DNA from: Bacteroidales bacterium
GTDB lineage: Bacteria; Bacteroidota; Bacteroidia; Bacteroidales; ML635J-15
Assembly: GCA_028696755.1 (NCBI GenBank)
Contig: JAQVGK010000057.1
Location: 1 to 11,265 of the forward strand
Direction of reading: 5' to 3'
Length of the DNA: 11,265 bases
Each line of letters opens with the position of its first letter. Position 1 is the stretch's first letter. Both the position numbers and the translations under genes were made by a program. Under the pieces are notes generated by a model. That model worked only from the letters and a program-made list of their open reading frames with translations, searched no databases and was not told where the DNA came from. Positions 1 to 6,326 of the stretch are shown one piece after another.

Positions 1-925
1 TAACTAAACTGTCCAAAATTGATTTAACCTCCCCAATGCTCAACACATTTGGCAATTTGTACTCGCGACGCGGACGCTCAAACTTTTCTACATCTAGGCT
101 GCTTTTTAAAACTTCCCTAAAAAACAACTTGCAACCGTTAACAAACTGATTCTGATAAGAATAACTGTACTTGTTTGCAATAATAAAATCATTAACAAAC
201 AAAACCATATCATTTACATCCACCTCTTGTGCCGGCTTTGGATGAATGTATCTCAAAAATAATCGAACTGCATCACTATAGGTTTCAACAGACGAATTAC
301 TGTACCTTTTGTGATTCATCCAATTGCGGAACATACTAATGTGCTCTTCTATTTTCTGTAAGCTTTCTGCATCAATTGCCTTATTCCTTAAATCAATCGC
401 AATAATGTTCTCTTTCTTTGTCCGTACAGGAACATGTGAATCTTCTTCAATACTAAATGCCCGGCTACCAAAATACGCACTAACCATTTCAAGATTATCT
501 TCACTATTGGGCATTTCCCAATAATAACCGTCTGGCTTCCAAAAACAATATTTGATACTTCTAAAAAATTGAATATCATCTTCGCTCTTAGGACACTTTA
601 CTCGTATCTTTCTATAATTTATCAAAATCCTAACTTTGTCCCTTAACGAATAATCTGTATGATTAAAAACAAAATCTGGCTTTTGAACCGATTCATTAAT
701 AAAGTCATTTTCTATTTCAGTTTCTTTCACTGGCAATGCCAAATCTGGAAATAACAAGTTCAACTGCCTGCGATTATCAGAATTATCTGGAACCAACCAT
801 GCCTTGTTCGTTTGACTCCATGCCGATCCGTCAATGCTCCGAACCTTTGCTTTTATAGCATCATCGAAACCAAAAACCAATTTTATCTGATCCTTTTCCC
901 TATGTCTAATCAATTCTGCCCGCAT
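1..925 (-). CDS. Tyrosine recombinase / phage-type integrase, N-terminal part (cut by window edge)
   Basis: A 308-codon frame is open from an ATG at 925 to the left edge, with an in-frame stop just upstream of the ATG. Residues about 187-285 resemble the SAM-like core-binding domain of XerC/XerD-type recombinases (helical, with RNWMNHKRYSNSSVETYSDA and later NQFVNGCKLFFREVL). They lead into LPNVLSIGEVKSILD, the usual entry to the catalytic domain. The catalytic Arg/His/Tyr residues lie outside the window, so activity cannot be judged. Ahead of the core-binding domain is an extension of about 185 residues. It holds two segments with the same pattern, near 29-60 and 122-152: R-S-I, a Trp pair about 6 residues apart, Pro, Asn, and a final Phe. 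Such Trp-rich N-terminal modules occur in Bacteroidota integrases. Family assignment is confident; the role (mobile element, inversion or chromosome resolution) is unknown. Confidence 0.85.
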   Translation of the reverse strand, partial: MRAELIRHREKDQIKLVFGFDDAIKAKVRSIDGSAWSQTNKAWLVPDNSDNRRQLNLLFPDLALPVKETEIENDFINESVQKPDFVFNHTDYSLRDKVRILINYRKIRVKCPKSEDDIQFFRSIKYCFWKPDGYYWEMPNSEDNLEMVSAYFGSRAFSIEEDSHVPVRTKKENIIAIDLRNKAIDAESLQKIEEHISMFRNWMNHKRYSNSSVETYSDAVRLFLRYIHPKPAQEVDVNDMVLFVNDFIIANKYSYSYQNQFVNGCKLFFREVLKSSLDVEKFERPRREYKLPNVLSIGEVKSILDSLV

Positions 926-1104
926 AATTGCCAATGGATGAATATCTGATCTAAAATTATTGATTTATATCTCGAAATTAATAAGTTATTATTCTCACTC
1001 GAAAAGGATTTCAAAAGCATGTAAATACTTTTATCGTCAAAAGTTTGTCAAAGTAAAACAAACACATCTACTTGAAATCTTTGCATAGCGCTGCCTCCTG
1101 ATAC

Positions 1105-1165
1105 GTCGTACAAACTTACAGTAATTAAATCAATTCTCATACAAACTATAAAAATATAGTACGAC
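1105..1165. repeat. Inverted repeat and small hairpin in the integrase upstream region
   Basis: The 272 bases between the integrase start (925) and the end of the AhpD-like gene (1198) hold no gene that I can support. They contain a 7-bp inverted pair, GTCGTAC at 1105-1111 and GTACGAC at 1159-1165. They also contain a perfect AT-rich hairpin (ACTATA, AAAA, TATAGT at 1145-1160) and the 8-mer TACAAACT twice (1109 and 1140). The hairpin lies just past the stop of the AhpD-like gene and could weakly end its transcript. The paired 7-mers could be a protein-binding site upstream of the integrase. Neither role is shown by the sequence. Confidence 0.35.
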
Positions 1166-1197
1166 AATTTTACAAAACATTTCTTATTTATGCAAAT

Positions 1198-1845
1198 TTA
1201 TTTATGGCTAAAATCTTTAGAATTATGAAATTCTGGGTATCCCAAAACCGCACTTAACAATCCATGGGTTAATGCCGCTGGCAAAATAATGAATCCAATA
1301 ACAGGCATTCCGATTTCGTAAACCAAACTACTATTTTTGTAAGGTCTTCGGCGAAGTCTTGAGAGAAGTGCACTGTATGGAATTCCAAAAATATTTCCAA
1401 CCGTAATAATCTGAATCGATGAGATAATTGCTTTAGATTTTTCTTTTCCGTATTCTTCTAATAAAACAGAATAGGTTTTTTTATCTGGTTTTGCACCAGT
1501 TTCGGCATAGTGCTGTGCAAAGACAATTGCTTTTGCCTCATCAGGTTTTACAAAATCATTATTGCCACACAAGAAACTCTTTATTTCTTCACTGCTCATC
1601 CCTGCATTAAGAGCCATGTGAGCATGGGCATAGGAACAAGCCGCACAACCATTTACTTCGGTAACAGCTAATTGAAGTCGCTCGCTAAATTGCTTACTGA
1701 TATTTTTTTTGCGAAAATTATTTATCAAAAAAAACATTGCTCGCGGAATAAATGTACATGCAATATACATTTCCGAAATCCTGAATTTCCGTTTATGTTC
1801 TGTTCGGGAGGATATGGAGTATGGAAGAATATTTTTTGGCTTCAT
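1198..1845 (-). CDS. AhpD-like / carboxymuconolactone decarboxylase family protein
   Basis: The protein has 215 residues from the ATG at 1845; a TTG codon directly upstream is also in frame but less likely. It has the family's redox motif: Glu63, then C67-A-A-C70 and His74 (EVNGCAACSYAHAHMALNAG), followed by MSSEEIKSFL. In AhpD-type proteins the CxxC cysteines and nearby His and Glu form a peroxidase or disulfide-relay centre, so a role in peroxide or thiol stress is plausible. The substrate is not evident, and decarboxylase activity is unlikely with a CxxC motif. The C-terminal 40 or so residues are hydrophobic (GMPVIGFIILPAALTHGLL) and may associate with the membrane. The first 119 bases lie in direct-repeat copy A, and the gene is complete. 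Its ancestral upstream neighbour was probably the membrane protein now at 2614-3144. An inserted element now separates it from the only good promoter seen, at 3174-3203. Confidence 0.85.
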   Translation of the reverse strand: MKPKNILPYSISSRTEHKRKFRISEMYIACTFIPRAMFFLINNFRKKNISKQFSERLQLAVTEVNGCAACSYAHAHMALNAGMSSEEIKSFLCGNNDFVKPDEAKAIVFAQHYAETGAKPDKKTYSVLLEEYGKEKSKAIISSIQIITVGNIFGIPYSALLSRLRRRPYKNSSLVYEIGMPVIGFIILPAALTHGLLSAVLGYPEFHNSKDFSHK

Positions 1846-1992
1846 CAATTATAAGTCTTCAGAACTTATAACCGATTAATTAAGAGCTTGTTCATCGGCC
1901 TCAAACTGCAAAACCAAAGCACTTGCTTCTGCAAAATGAATATTCAAAAATTCTCCTTCTTTCAGTTTATTATAAAGCTCCTCGCTTAACTC
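1727..1992. repeat. 266-bp direct repeat, copy A
   Basis: This copy aligns without gaps to 2465-2730 at a constant offset of 738 bases. I count five differences: positions 1780, 1810, 1813, 1853 and 1933. On the minus strand the unit contains the last 38 codons and stop of the two-helix membrane protein gene, the 30-nt spacer, and the first 39 codons or so of the AhpD-like gene. In copy A the AhpD-like gene continues intact and the membrane-protein end is an orphan. Of the four coding differences, three are synonymous and one changes Arg22 (copy A) to Ser (copy B). Confidence 0.95.
1876..1992 (-). pseudogene. Orphan 3' fragment of the two-helix membrane protein gene
   Basis: This stretch encodes residues 139-176 and the stop of the protein at 2614-3144 (ELSEELYNKLKEGEF... 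to ...ADEQALN). The rest of the gene is missing, and upstream the frame runs into unrelated sequence of the inserted segment. Its single difference from the intact copy (1933) is synonymous. With no native start or membrane helices it is a duplication remnant and not a working gene. Confidence 0.85.
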
Positions 1993-2109
1993 CTGACTTG
2001 TCCCAATTAGTGCGTTCTTTTTTAAAATCAGGAGTACAAAGCGACAAAACAGGATTCATTGCTCCGCGGGAGGGCCTGGCAAAACGGCGGGCCGCTCAAG
2101 CGGTGAGAG

Positions 2110-2229
2110 CGAAACAATTAGAATTGTGTCGAGCCGACATGTCGTTCCCTAAAACAAATATTTGAGTACTGGCCAAAGGTGACTGGCATTTGTTTTAGGC
2201 CAAGGTCGACGTACAATTCTTTTGTTTCG
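2110..2229. repeat. Long imperfect palindrome (about 33 paired bases)
   Basis: The arms pair in nested blocks. CGAAACAA (2110-2117) pairs with TTGTTTCG (2222-2229), AGAATTGT (2120-2127) with ACAATTCT (2213-2220), GTCGA (2128-2132) with TCGAC (2206-2210), and CCTAAAACAAAT (2148-2159) with ATTTGTTTTAGG (2188-2199). Small bulges separate the blocks, and the left arm contains the self-palindrome CGACATGTCG (2135-2144). A 28-nt loop closes the structure. As RNA or single-stranded DNA this would be a strong cruciform or hairpin on either strand. It may be a REP-like element, a transposase recognition structure, or a structured transcript. Confidence 0.8.
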
Positions 2230-2260
2230 TCTCGAGGTGCGTTGGGTAGCTTCGTTTTGC

Positions 2261-2290
2261 CTTGACTTTTTTGTAACTTTTTTTGTCAAG
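2261..2290. repeat. CTTGAC/GTCAAG hairpin enclosing T-runs
   Basis: A 6-bp stem (CTTGAC 2261-2266, GTCAAG 2285-2290) encloses an 18-nt T-rich loop, and seven A residues follow. It lies 31 bases beyond the main palindrome and seems to belong to the same inserted unit. It lacks a G+C-rich stem and a following T-run, so it is not convincing as an intrinsic terminator. Confidence 0.5.
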
Positions 2291-2430
2291 AAAAAAAGTT
2301 TGATATAAATAAACAAAGTGGATTTTGTTGGCTATTGAACTGCTATTATTTATTTGAAATATTTTTCAAGAACTGCCTTAGTGAGGCAAAAACATTTGTT
2401 TTTAATTGTATGTTGCTGATATTCAGATGC

Positions 2431-2583
2431 TTACGATTTACTAAAATTAAATGTGACAAGTCGGAAAAAAAACATTGCTCGCGGAATAAATGTACATGCA
2501 ATATACATTTCCGAAATACTGAATTTCCGTTTATGTTCTGTTCGGGAAGAAATGGAGTATGGAAGAATATTTTTTGGCTTCAT
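2431..2583 (-). pseudogene. Orphan 5' fragment of the AhpD-like gene
   Basis: From the ATG at 2583 this frame repeats the first 39 codons or so of the gene at 1198-1845 (MKPKNILPYS through ...CTFIPRAMFF), with Ser in place of Arg22. Past the repeat edge at 2465 it reads unrelated codons from the inserted segment and stops at 2431, giving about 50 residues. It lacks the whole CxxC redox region. The fragment starts 30 nt after the stop of the membrane-protein gene, which is likely the ancestral junction of the two genes. It may still be transcribed from 3174-3203, but no function is expected. Confidence 0.85.
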
Positions 2584-2730
2584 CAATTATTAGTCTTCAG
2601 AACTTATAACCGATTAATTAAGAGCTTGTTCATCGGCCTCAAACTGCAAAACCAAAGCACTTGCTTCTGCGAAATGAATATTCAAAAATTCTCCTTCTTT
2701 CAGTTTATTATAAAGCTCCTCGCTTAACTC
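2465..2730. repeat. 266-bp direct repeat, copy B
   Basis: This is the partner of 1727-1992, with 261 of 266 bases identical and no gaps. Here the membrane-protein gene end (2614-2730) is continuous with its intact body, and the AhpD-like 5' end is the truncated piece. The copy starts at a run of eight A residues directly after the CGG that ends the inserted segment. It stops where the sequence continues as ATATTCG, inside the membrane-protein gene. Confidence 0.95.
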
Positions 2731-3144
2731 ATATTCGAAATCATTTGCAACTGCAATGTGTTTCTTTAGCGTCCTCATCTTCTGTCCCCACAGTTTTGGG
2801 AACATGTCGCCAAGTATAGGAATGTACAAAGCACCACTACCCACTTCGGGGGCATCATCTATGCGCAATGATTCGATTTTTCTTTTTAAAACAGTTTTTG
2901 TATTTGCCTTTAAATCTTTGTTGTAGTCCTTGTTAATTAATAAGCATACAACCACAGCTATTAAAATCACAGCTGCATTAATAATTAACAATACTGGATA
3001 GTTGACATCAAAGCCAGCAACTACCGCATATAGAAATGTAAAAAACAATCCAAGTACGATAAGAATGCTAGAGATGATCTTACCCAAACGCTTTTCGAAT
3101 TTGATTTTTTCGACATCCTGAGAGCTAAGTGAAATTTGCTGCAT
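2614..3144 (-). CDS. Small two-helix membrane protein of unknown function
   Basis: I do not recognise the family. The frame is open to a further ATG at 3198, but that start lies upstream of the predicted transcription start. The ATG at 3144 (MQQISLSSQD) is preferred and gives 176 residues. Two hydrophobic segments, near 22-43 and 49-70, flank a short polar turn and would form a helical hairpin in the inner membrane. The N-terminal 20 residues are charged, and the segment at 71-93 (NKDYNKDLKANTKTVLKRKI) is strongly basic, fitting a cytoplasmic side. The C-terminal 80 or so residues are soluble, mixed-charge and acidic at the end (LQFEADEQALN), with a hydrophobic GALYIPILGDMFPKLWG stretch. It was probably the first gene of a two-gene unit with the AhpD-like protein before the repeat/insert rearrangement. 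Confidence 0.75.
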   Translation of the reverse strand: MQQISLSSQDVEKIKFEKRLGKIISSILIVLGLFFTFLYAVVAGFDVNYPVLLIINAAVILIAVVVCLLINKDYNKDLKANTKTVLKRKIESLRIDDAPEVGSGALYIPILGDMFPKLWGQKMRTLKKHIAVANDFEYELSEELYNKLKEGEFLNIHFAEASALVLQFEADEQALN

Positions 3145-3173
3145 AAAACAATTATTTTTGTTAATATTAAATG

Positions 3174-3203
3174 CAAATATAACATAATAATTATACAAAA
3201 CAA
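3174..3203 (-). promoter_or_regulatory. Bacteroidota-type promoter for the membrane-protein gene
   Basis: On the minus strand there is TTG at 3203-3201, 19 nt, then TATATTTG at 3181-3174. This matches the Bacteroidota primary-sigma consensus of TTG at -33 and TAnnTTTG at -7. The expected transcription start, about 5-8 nt downstream, lies roughly 20 nt before the ATG at 3144, which supports that start codon. Confidence 0.75.
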
Positions 3204-3289
3204 AGAACAGAAAAATAAAATCTACAAATTAGAAAATTTAAAAAAGGATTTATTCAGTTAGATTCTTTTTCACTACTTGTTTCTTCTAC

Positions 3290-3322
3290 TTGATTTATTA
3301 ATCAGAAAAGTTTTTAACTTTG
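3290..3322 (+). promoter_or_regulatory. Putative promoter of the LysM-SGNH-SGNH-MBOAT operon
   Basis: TAACTTTG at 3315-3322 matches the TAnnTTTG -7 box. A TTG at 3290-3292 lies 22 nt upstream, slightly longer than the usual 19-21. The ATG at 3340 would follow a very short leader of about 10 nt. The element is divergent from the 3174-3203 promoter, and I see no operator in the 86 bases between them. Confidence 0.6.
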
Positions 3323-3339
3323 CCGCGTTTAATAATTGA

Positions 3340-4866
3340 ATGAAAAGACTGCTTATAATATTCGTTAATTTGCTTGCAATTCCTGCATTGTGTGCTTATG
3401 CGCAATACGTTGAGCCCGAAGATTATATTAGTACTTTAAAAACAAATATTAAAACTTATGGTCCTCCCGAAACTGTACTTGATGACTTTTGTGCCGAATT
3501 CGAGAAAAACATAAATGCATTGTTTACTCACGACGAACCTGTGCAAATTGGAACTGAAAACTATAAGATGACAGATGTGTCGCTAAAGGTTTATTACAGT
3601 TTACAAGCATTTGATTATAAAACAAAATGTCGATTGCTGTGGTGTATGACTGATAGCAAATCTGCAACGCAATTTCCTGATAATATTGAAGATTCTATTT
3701 CGAAACTTGCATACATTCCTGCTGCAATTGCCGCATTCGACAAATTTTACTCCGACGAAAACACCGCTTTTGGCACCTGGGCTTTACATTACTTGCCCGC
3801 TGCCCGTTATGGAATTGTTGCCGACTCGTGTTACGACGAAAGACTAAGTCCACAAAAATCATCAAAAGCTTCGGGACAATATTTATTTTATTTACATCAA
3901 TCTTTTGGCTCTTGGGATTATGCCGTTACTGCTTATGTTTGTGGTCCAGCAAAACTTAGAAAAGCTATGATTGGCACAAAGAGTTTCGAAGAGACTTTGA
4001 AAAATTTGGAGCCAAAGTACCGAAACAGTTTTTACATTTTATTGGCTATTATAAGGTGGATGGAAGAAAACGAAACCGAGATGCCTGTTTTTCCATTTAT
4101 GTCGGACTTGGCTGCAGTCGACAATGTTATTATCGAAGATAGAGTTCATTTTGCACAAATTGCCGAAGTAATGCAAATCGACCTTAACGAACTTTTGTCA
4201 TTAAATCCATATTTCACTGGCAAAGTAATAGATGGTAGGTTTCTTGCAAAAACTATTTATTTACCACATGGCAAAAAAGAGCAGTTTCTGAACTTAAAGG
4301 ATTCTATTTACAACTATAAAGATTCTGTTTATTTCCCAGTTTACACACCTTTGCAAAAACCCGAAACTGATATCGAATACACTTATGAGTCGAATGCTTA
4401 CGTAAGCCAAAGTCCTGGTGATGATTACGAAGAGATTAAACATAAAATTGTTTCGGGCGATAATCTTAGTCATTTAGCTGTAAAATATAATGTAAAGGTA
4501 TCTGATTTAAAGGAATGGAATAATCTAAGTGGAGAAAATATTTACATCGGTAATACATTAAGTGTTTGGGTAAAAAAAGGAACTGCGGCTAACTATACAA
4601 AGCCCAAAACCGATGATAAACAAAATAAAACAACAACAACAAAACAAACACAGACAAATAAAGAGCAGTCGGCAGCTAAAAAAAGTTTCGAGGCAAAAGA
4701 CTATACGATTGTTGATACTTACATCGTGAAGTCGGGGGATTCTCTTTATAAAATTGCACTTAACTATTCGTGGGCAACCGCCGAAGATATAATGTTGTGG
4801 AATAATATTACTGACCCGTCTAAATTGCAGATTGGCCAAAAGTTGAAAATTTATAAGAAAAAGTGA
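3340..4866 (+). CDS. Exported LysM protein with degenerate (catalytic-Glu-less) lytic transglycosylase domain
   Basis: This 508-residue protein has a signal peptide (1-21, likely cut after AYA before Gln22). Residues about 120-215 match the MltD-like SLT fold in order: GTWALHYLPAARYG (145-158) corresponds to G-LWQFMP-T-RRYG, and DERLSPQKSSKASGQYL (166-182) plus FGSWDYAVTAYVCGP (189-203) correspond to the family's DER-DP-KS and FGDW-LALAAYN-G blocks. The catalytic Glu block, normally LPL-ESAF, reads IPAAIAAF here, with Ile130 at the Glu position. The Asn of AYN-G is also lost. Two clear LysM domains (about 368-411 and 460-506) are joined by a Thr/Gln/Lys-rich linker, and a degenerate LysM-like segment lies near 265-309. 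The protein probably binds peptidoglycan glycan in the periplasm without cleaving it. Its stop overlaps the next start as TGATG. As first gene of an acylation-type operon it may be the substrate-recognition part (inference). Confidence 0.85.
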   Translation: MKRLLIIFVNLLAIPALCAYAQYVEPEDYISTLKTNIKTYGPPETVLDDFCAEFEKNINALFTHDEPVQIGTENYKMTDVSLKVYYSLQAFDYKTKCRLLWCMTDSKSATQFPDNIEDSISKLAYIPAAIAAFDKFYSDENTAFGTWALHYLPAARYGIVADSCYDERLSPQKSSKASGQYLFYLHQSFGSWDYAVTAYVCGPAKLRKAMIGTKSFEETLKNLEPKYRNSFYILLAIIRWMEENETEMPVFPFMSDLAAVDNVIIEDRVHFAQIAEVMQIDLNELLSLNPYFTGKVIDGRFLAKTIYLPHGKKEQFLNLKDSIYNYKDSVYFPVYTPLQKPETDIEYTYESNAYVSQSPGDDYEEIKHKIVSGDNLSHLAVKYNVKVSDLKEWNNLSGENIYIGNTLSVWVKKGTAANYTKPKTDDKQNKTTTTKQTQTNKEQSAAKKSFEAKDYTIVDTYIVKSGDSLYKIALNYSWATAEDIMLWNNITDPSKLQIGQKLKIYKKK

Positions 4867-6326
4867 TGAAGGCAAAACATGTTTTCTTTTTTGTTATCGC
4901 TGTAATTGCACTGTTGGGGGTGATTATGCTGGTTTTTCCAAAGAATGGAATTAAACTTGGCAAAGACTGGGTCTTTTATTTTCCAACTTTTGAGGAAATG
5001 TTTTTGATGGATGAAAGCGCTAAAGTTGACACCGATTCAATTGTCAAAAATCAAATAAATATCGACGATCTTGTTCCAGAGGGAGATTCAGCAAACAATA
5101 TCGATATCGAAGAAATTAAAAAACTTGTAACTCCGCTCGAGTTTCCTGCAAATAACCCTCAAGCATTGGATAAATTTTTCGCAAAACTTTCAAATTTAGG
5201 CGAAGAAGGAAAAGTAAGAATTATGCATTATGGCGATTCTCAGATTGAAGGCGACAGGATAACAGGATATATTCGCAGTAAATTACAAGGACGATTTGGT
5301 GGATTTGGAATGGGATTATGCTCTCCGGTAGCTTTATATTCTCAGTTTAGCATTAAACAAAGCGATTCGCAGAATTGGTACAGGTTTAATGGATTTATGT
5401 TTAGCGAGAACATTGCAAACCACAAGAAGTTTGGCCCAATGATAGCGTATAACAGATATGCACCAGTAACCGACACTGCTACTTGGCAAGCGAGCACAAA
5501 ATATTCGGCTTGGCTTCAGTTCGACAAGTCAACTATTGGATATTCAAACACAGCTAAATTTAAGAAAATCTCTATCTTCTATGGTAATTCCAGAGCTAAT
5601 GTAAAGATTACCGTTAAATCCGATGACCAAGTATTAGTAACCGACTCATTAAAAGCGGGAACCGACATGTACGTTTTTAATTATACAGCTTCATCATACC
5701 TATCTAATGTAAGATTCGAGTTTGAAGGATACGACAGTCCCGATTTTTATGCAGTTTCGTTCGAGGACGAAACCGGTATTTATGTTGACAATATAGCCTT
5801 GCGCGGAAGTTCAGGAACGGTATTTACCACAACTGATGGCGGACTATTGGCAAAATCATTCTCGTACATGGGAGTAGATATGTTCATTTTACAGTTTGGC
5901 GGAAATTCGGTTCCATATATCGAAGATAAAAAAGCTGCCGAGCAGTTCGCGAATTACTTTTACTACCAGATGGCATTTCTTAAAAATGTTGTCCCCGATG
6001 CTTGCTTTATAGTAATCGGGCCAAGCGACATGTCGGTAAAAATCAAAGATTCTTATGTTACATATCCTAACCTAGAGAATATCATAAACGAACTAAGAAA
6101 AGCAACACATAAAGCTGGGGGCGTTTATTGGGATATGTACAAAGCAATGGGTGGAAAAAACTCTATGGTGGCATGGGTTAATTCAAATCCACCGATGGCC
6201 GGAACAGATTTCGTACACTTTACACCTTATGGAACAACAATAATTTCGCAGATGTTTTACAATGCGTTTATTCTCGAATATACCGAATATACCGAAAGAA
6301 TGAAAAATGAAAAGCCTAAGAAATAA
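4866..6326 (+). CDS. Membrane-anchored SGNH/GDSL-type protein (first of two), MBOAT partner
   Basis: The ATG at 4866 shares one base with the previous stop; an in-frame GTG one codon earlier is less likely. The protein has 486 residues. Residues 6-24 are a single hydrophobic helix (signal anchor or signal peptide), placing the rest in the periplasm. SGNH blocks are readable: HYGDSQIEGD with nucleophile candidate Ser125, Gly314 in ALRGSSG, FGGNS with Asn347, and DFVHF with Asp448 and His451. All four catalytic-type positions are present, although block III is GGNS, not the usual GxND. A beta-rich stretch (about 160-305) separates blocks I and II and looks like an inserted sandwich domain. The pattern fits periplasmic O-acyltransferase or esterase partners of MBOAT proteins (AlgJ/AlgX, PatB). 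The next gene begins 20 nt before this one ends. It is paralogous to that gene (shared FYNKL/FFAKL-type N-terminus, GG-W-MY-MGG segment and block V). Confidence 0.85.
   Translation: MKAKHVFFFVIAVIALLGVIMLVFPKNGIKLGKDWVFYFPTFEEMFLMDESAKVDTDSIVKNQINIDDLVPEGDSANNIDIEEIKKLVTPLEFPANNPQALDKFFAKLSNLGEEGKVRIMHYGDSQIEGDRITGYIRSKLQGRFGGFGMGLCSPVALYSQFSIKQSDSQNWYRFNGFMFSENIANHKKFGPMIAYNRYAPVTDTATWQASTKYSAWLQFDKSTIGYSNTAKFKKISIFYGNSRANVKITVKSDDQVLVTDSLKAGTDMYVFNYTASSYLSNVRFEFEGYDSPDFYAVSFEDETGIYVDNIALRGSSGTVFTTTDGGLLAKSFSYMGVDMFILQFGGNSVPYIEDKKAAEQFANYFYYQMAFLKNVVPDACFIVIGPSDMSVKIKDSYVTYPNLENIINELRKATHKAGGVYWDMYKAMGGKNSMVAWVNSNPPMAGTDFVHFTPYGTTIISQMFYNAFILEYTEYTERMKNEKPKK

Larger units (their letters stand above)
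1993..2464. mobile_element. 472-bp inserted segment with terminal inverted repeats (MITE-like candidate)
   Basis: This segment lies exactly between the two 266-bp repeat copies. Its ends match as inverted repeats: CTGACTTGTC at 1993-2002 and, on the other strand, CCGACTTGTC from 2464 to 2455 (9 of 10 identical, flush with both ends). It encodes no recognisable transposase, and the open frames in it look fortuitous. It carries a second inverted pair near the left end (ACTCCTGA 1989-1996, TCAGGAGT 2028-2035), a CCGC-TCAA-GCGG hairpin at 2092-2103, a large palindrome at 2110-2229, and a hairpin at 2261-2290. About 2050-2260 is visibly richer in G+C than the surroundings. Non-autonomous inverted-repeat elements have this look. 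The core also resembles dispersed palindromic repeats of Bacteroidota intergenic DNA as I recall them, but that is memory and not a search. The mobile status is inference. Confidence 0.5.

Noticed and set aside
1198..1845. Calling the gene a true 4-carboxymuconolactone decarboxylase
   Set aside because: The CxxC-x3-His redox motif marks the AhpD-like branch, and no aromatic-degradation genes are nearby.
1923..2165. 80-residue plus-strand open frame across the repeat/insert junction
   Set aside because: It begins in antisense of the membrane-protein gene end and continues through the hairpins of the inserted segment. It has no promoter or plausible fold.
2335..2727. 130-residue plus-strand open frame
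   Set aside because: It is mostly antisense to the duplicated AhpD-like and membrane-protein ends. The same peptide on copy A (1672-1854) is an equal shadow.
1727..2730. Reading the 266-bp repeats as a classical target-site duplication
   Set aside because: Known transposition leaves duplications of a few to a few tens of bases at most. 266 bp needs recombination or break repair.
1727..2730. CRISPR array or tandem repeat array
   Set aside because: There are only two copies, each 266 bp and containing gene ends, with a single 472-bp spacer.
2614..3198. Start of the membrane protein at 3198
   Set aside because: The promoter -7 box (3174-3181) lies inside that extension, so the transcript would begin downstream of it. 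The ATG at 3144 fits.
4558..4875. 105-residue minus-strand open frame
   Set aside because: It is antisense to the LysM linker and second LysM domain. Its Cys/Phe-rich composition reflects the Thr/Lys/Gln-rich sense strand.
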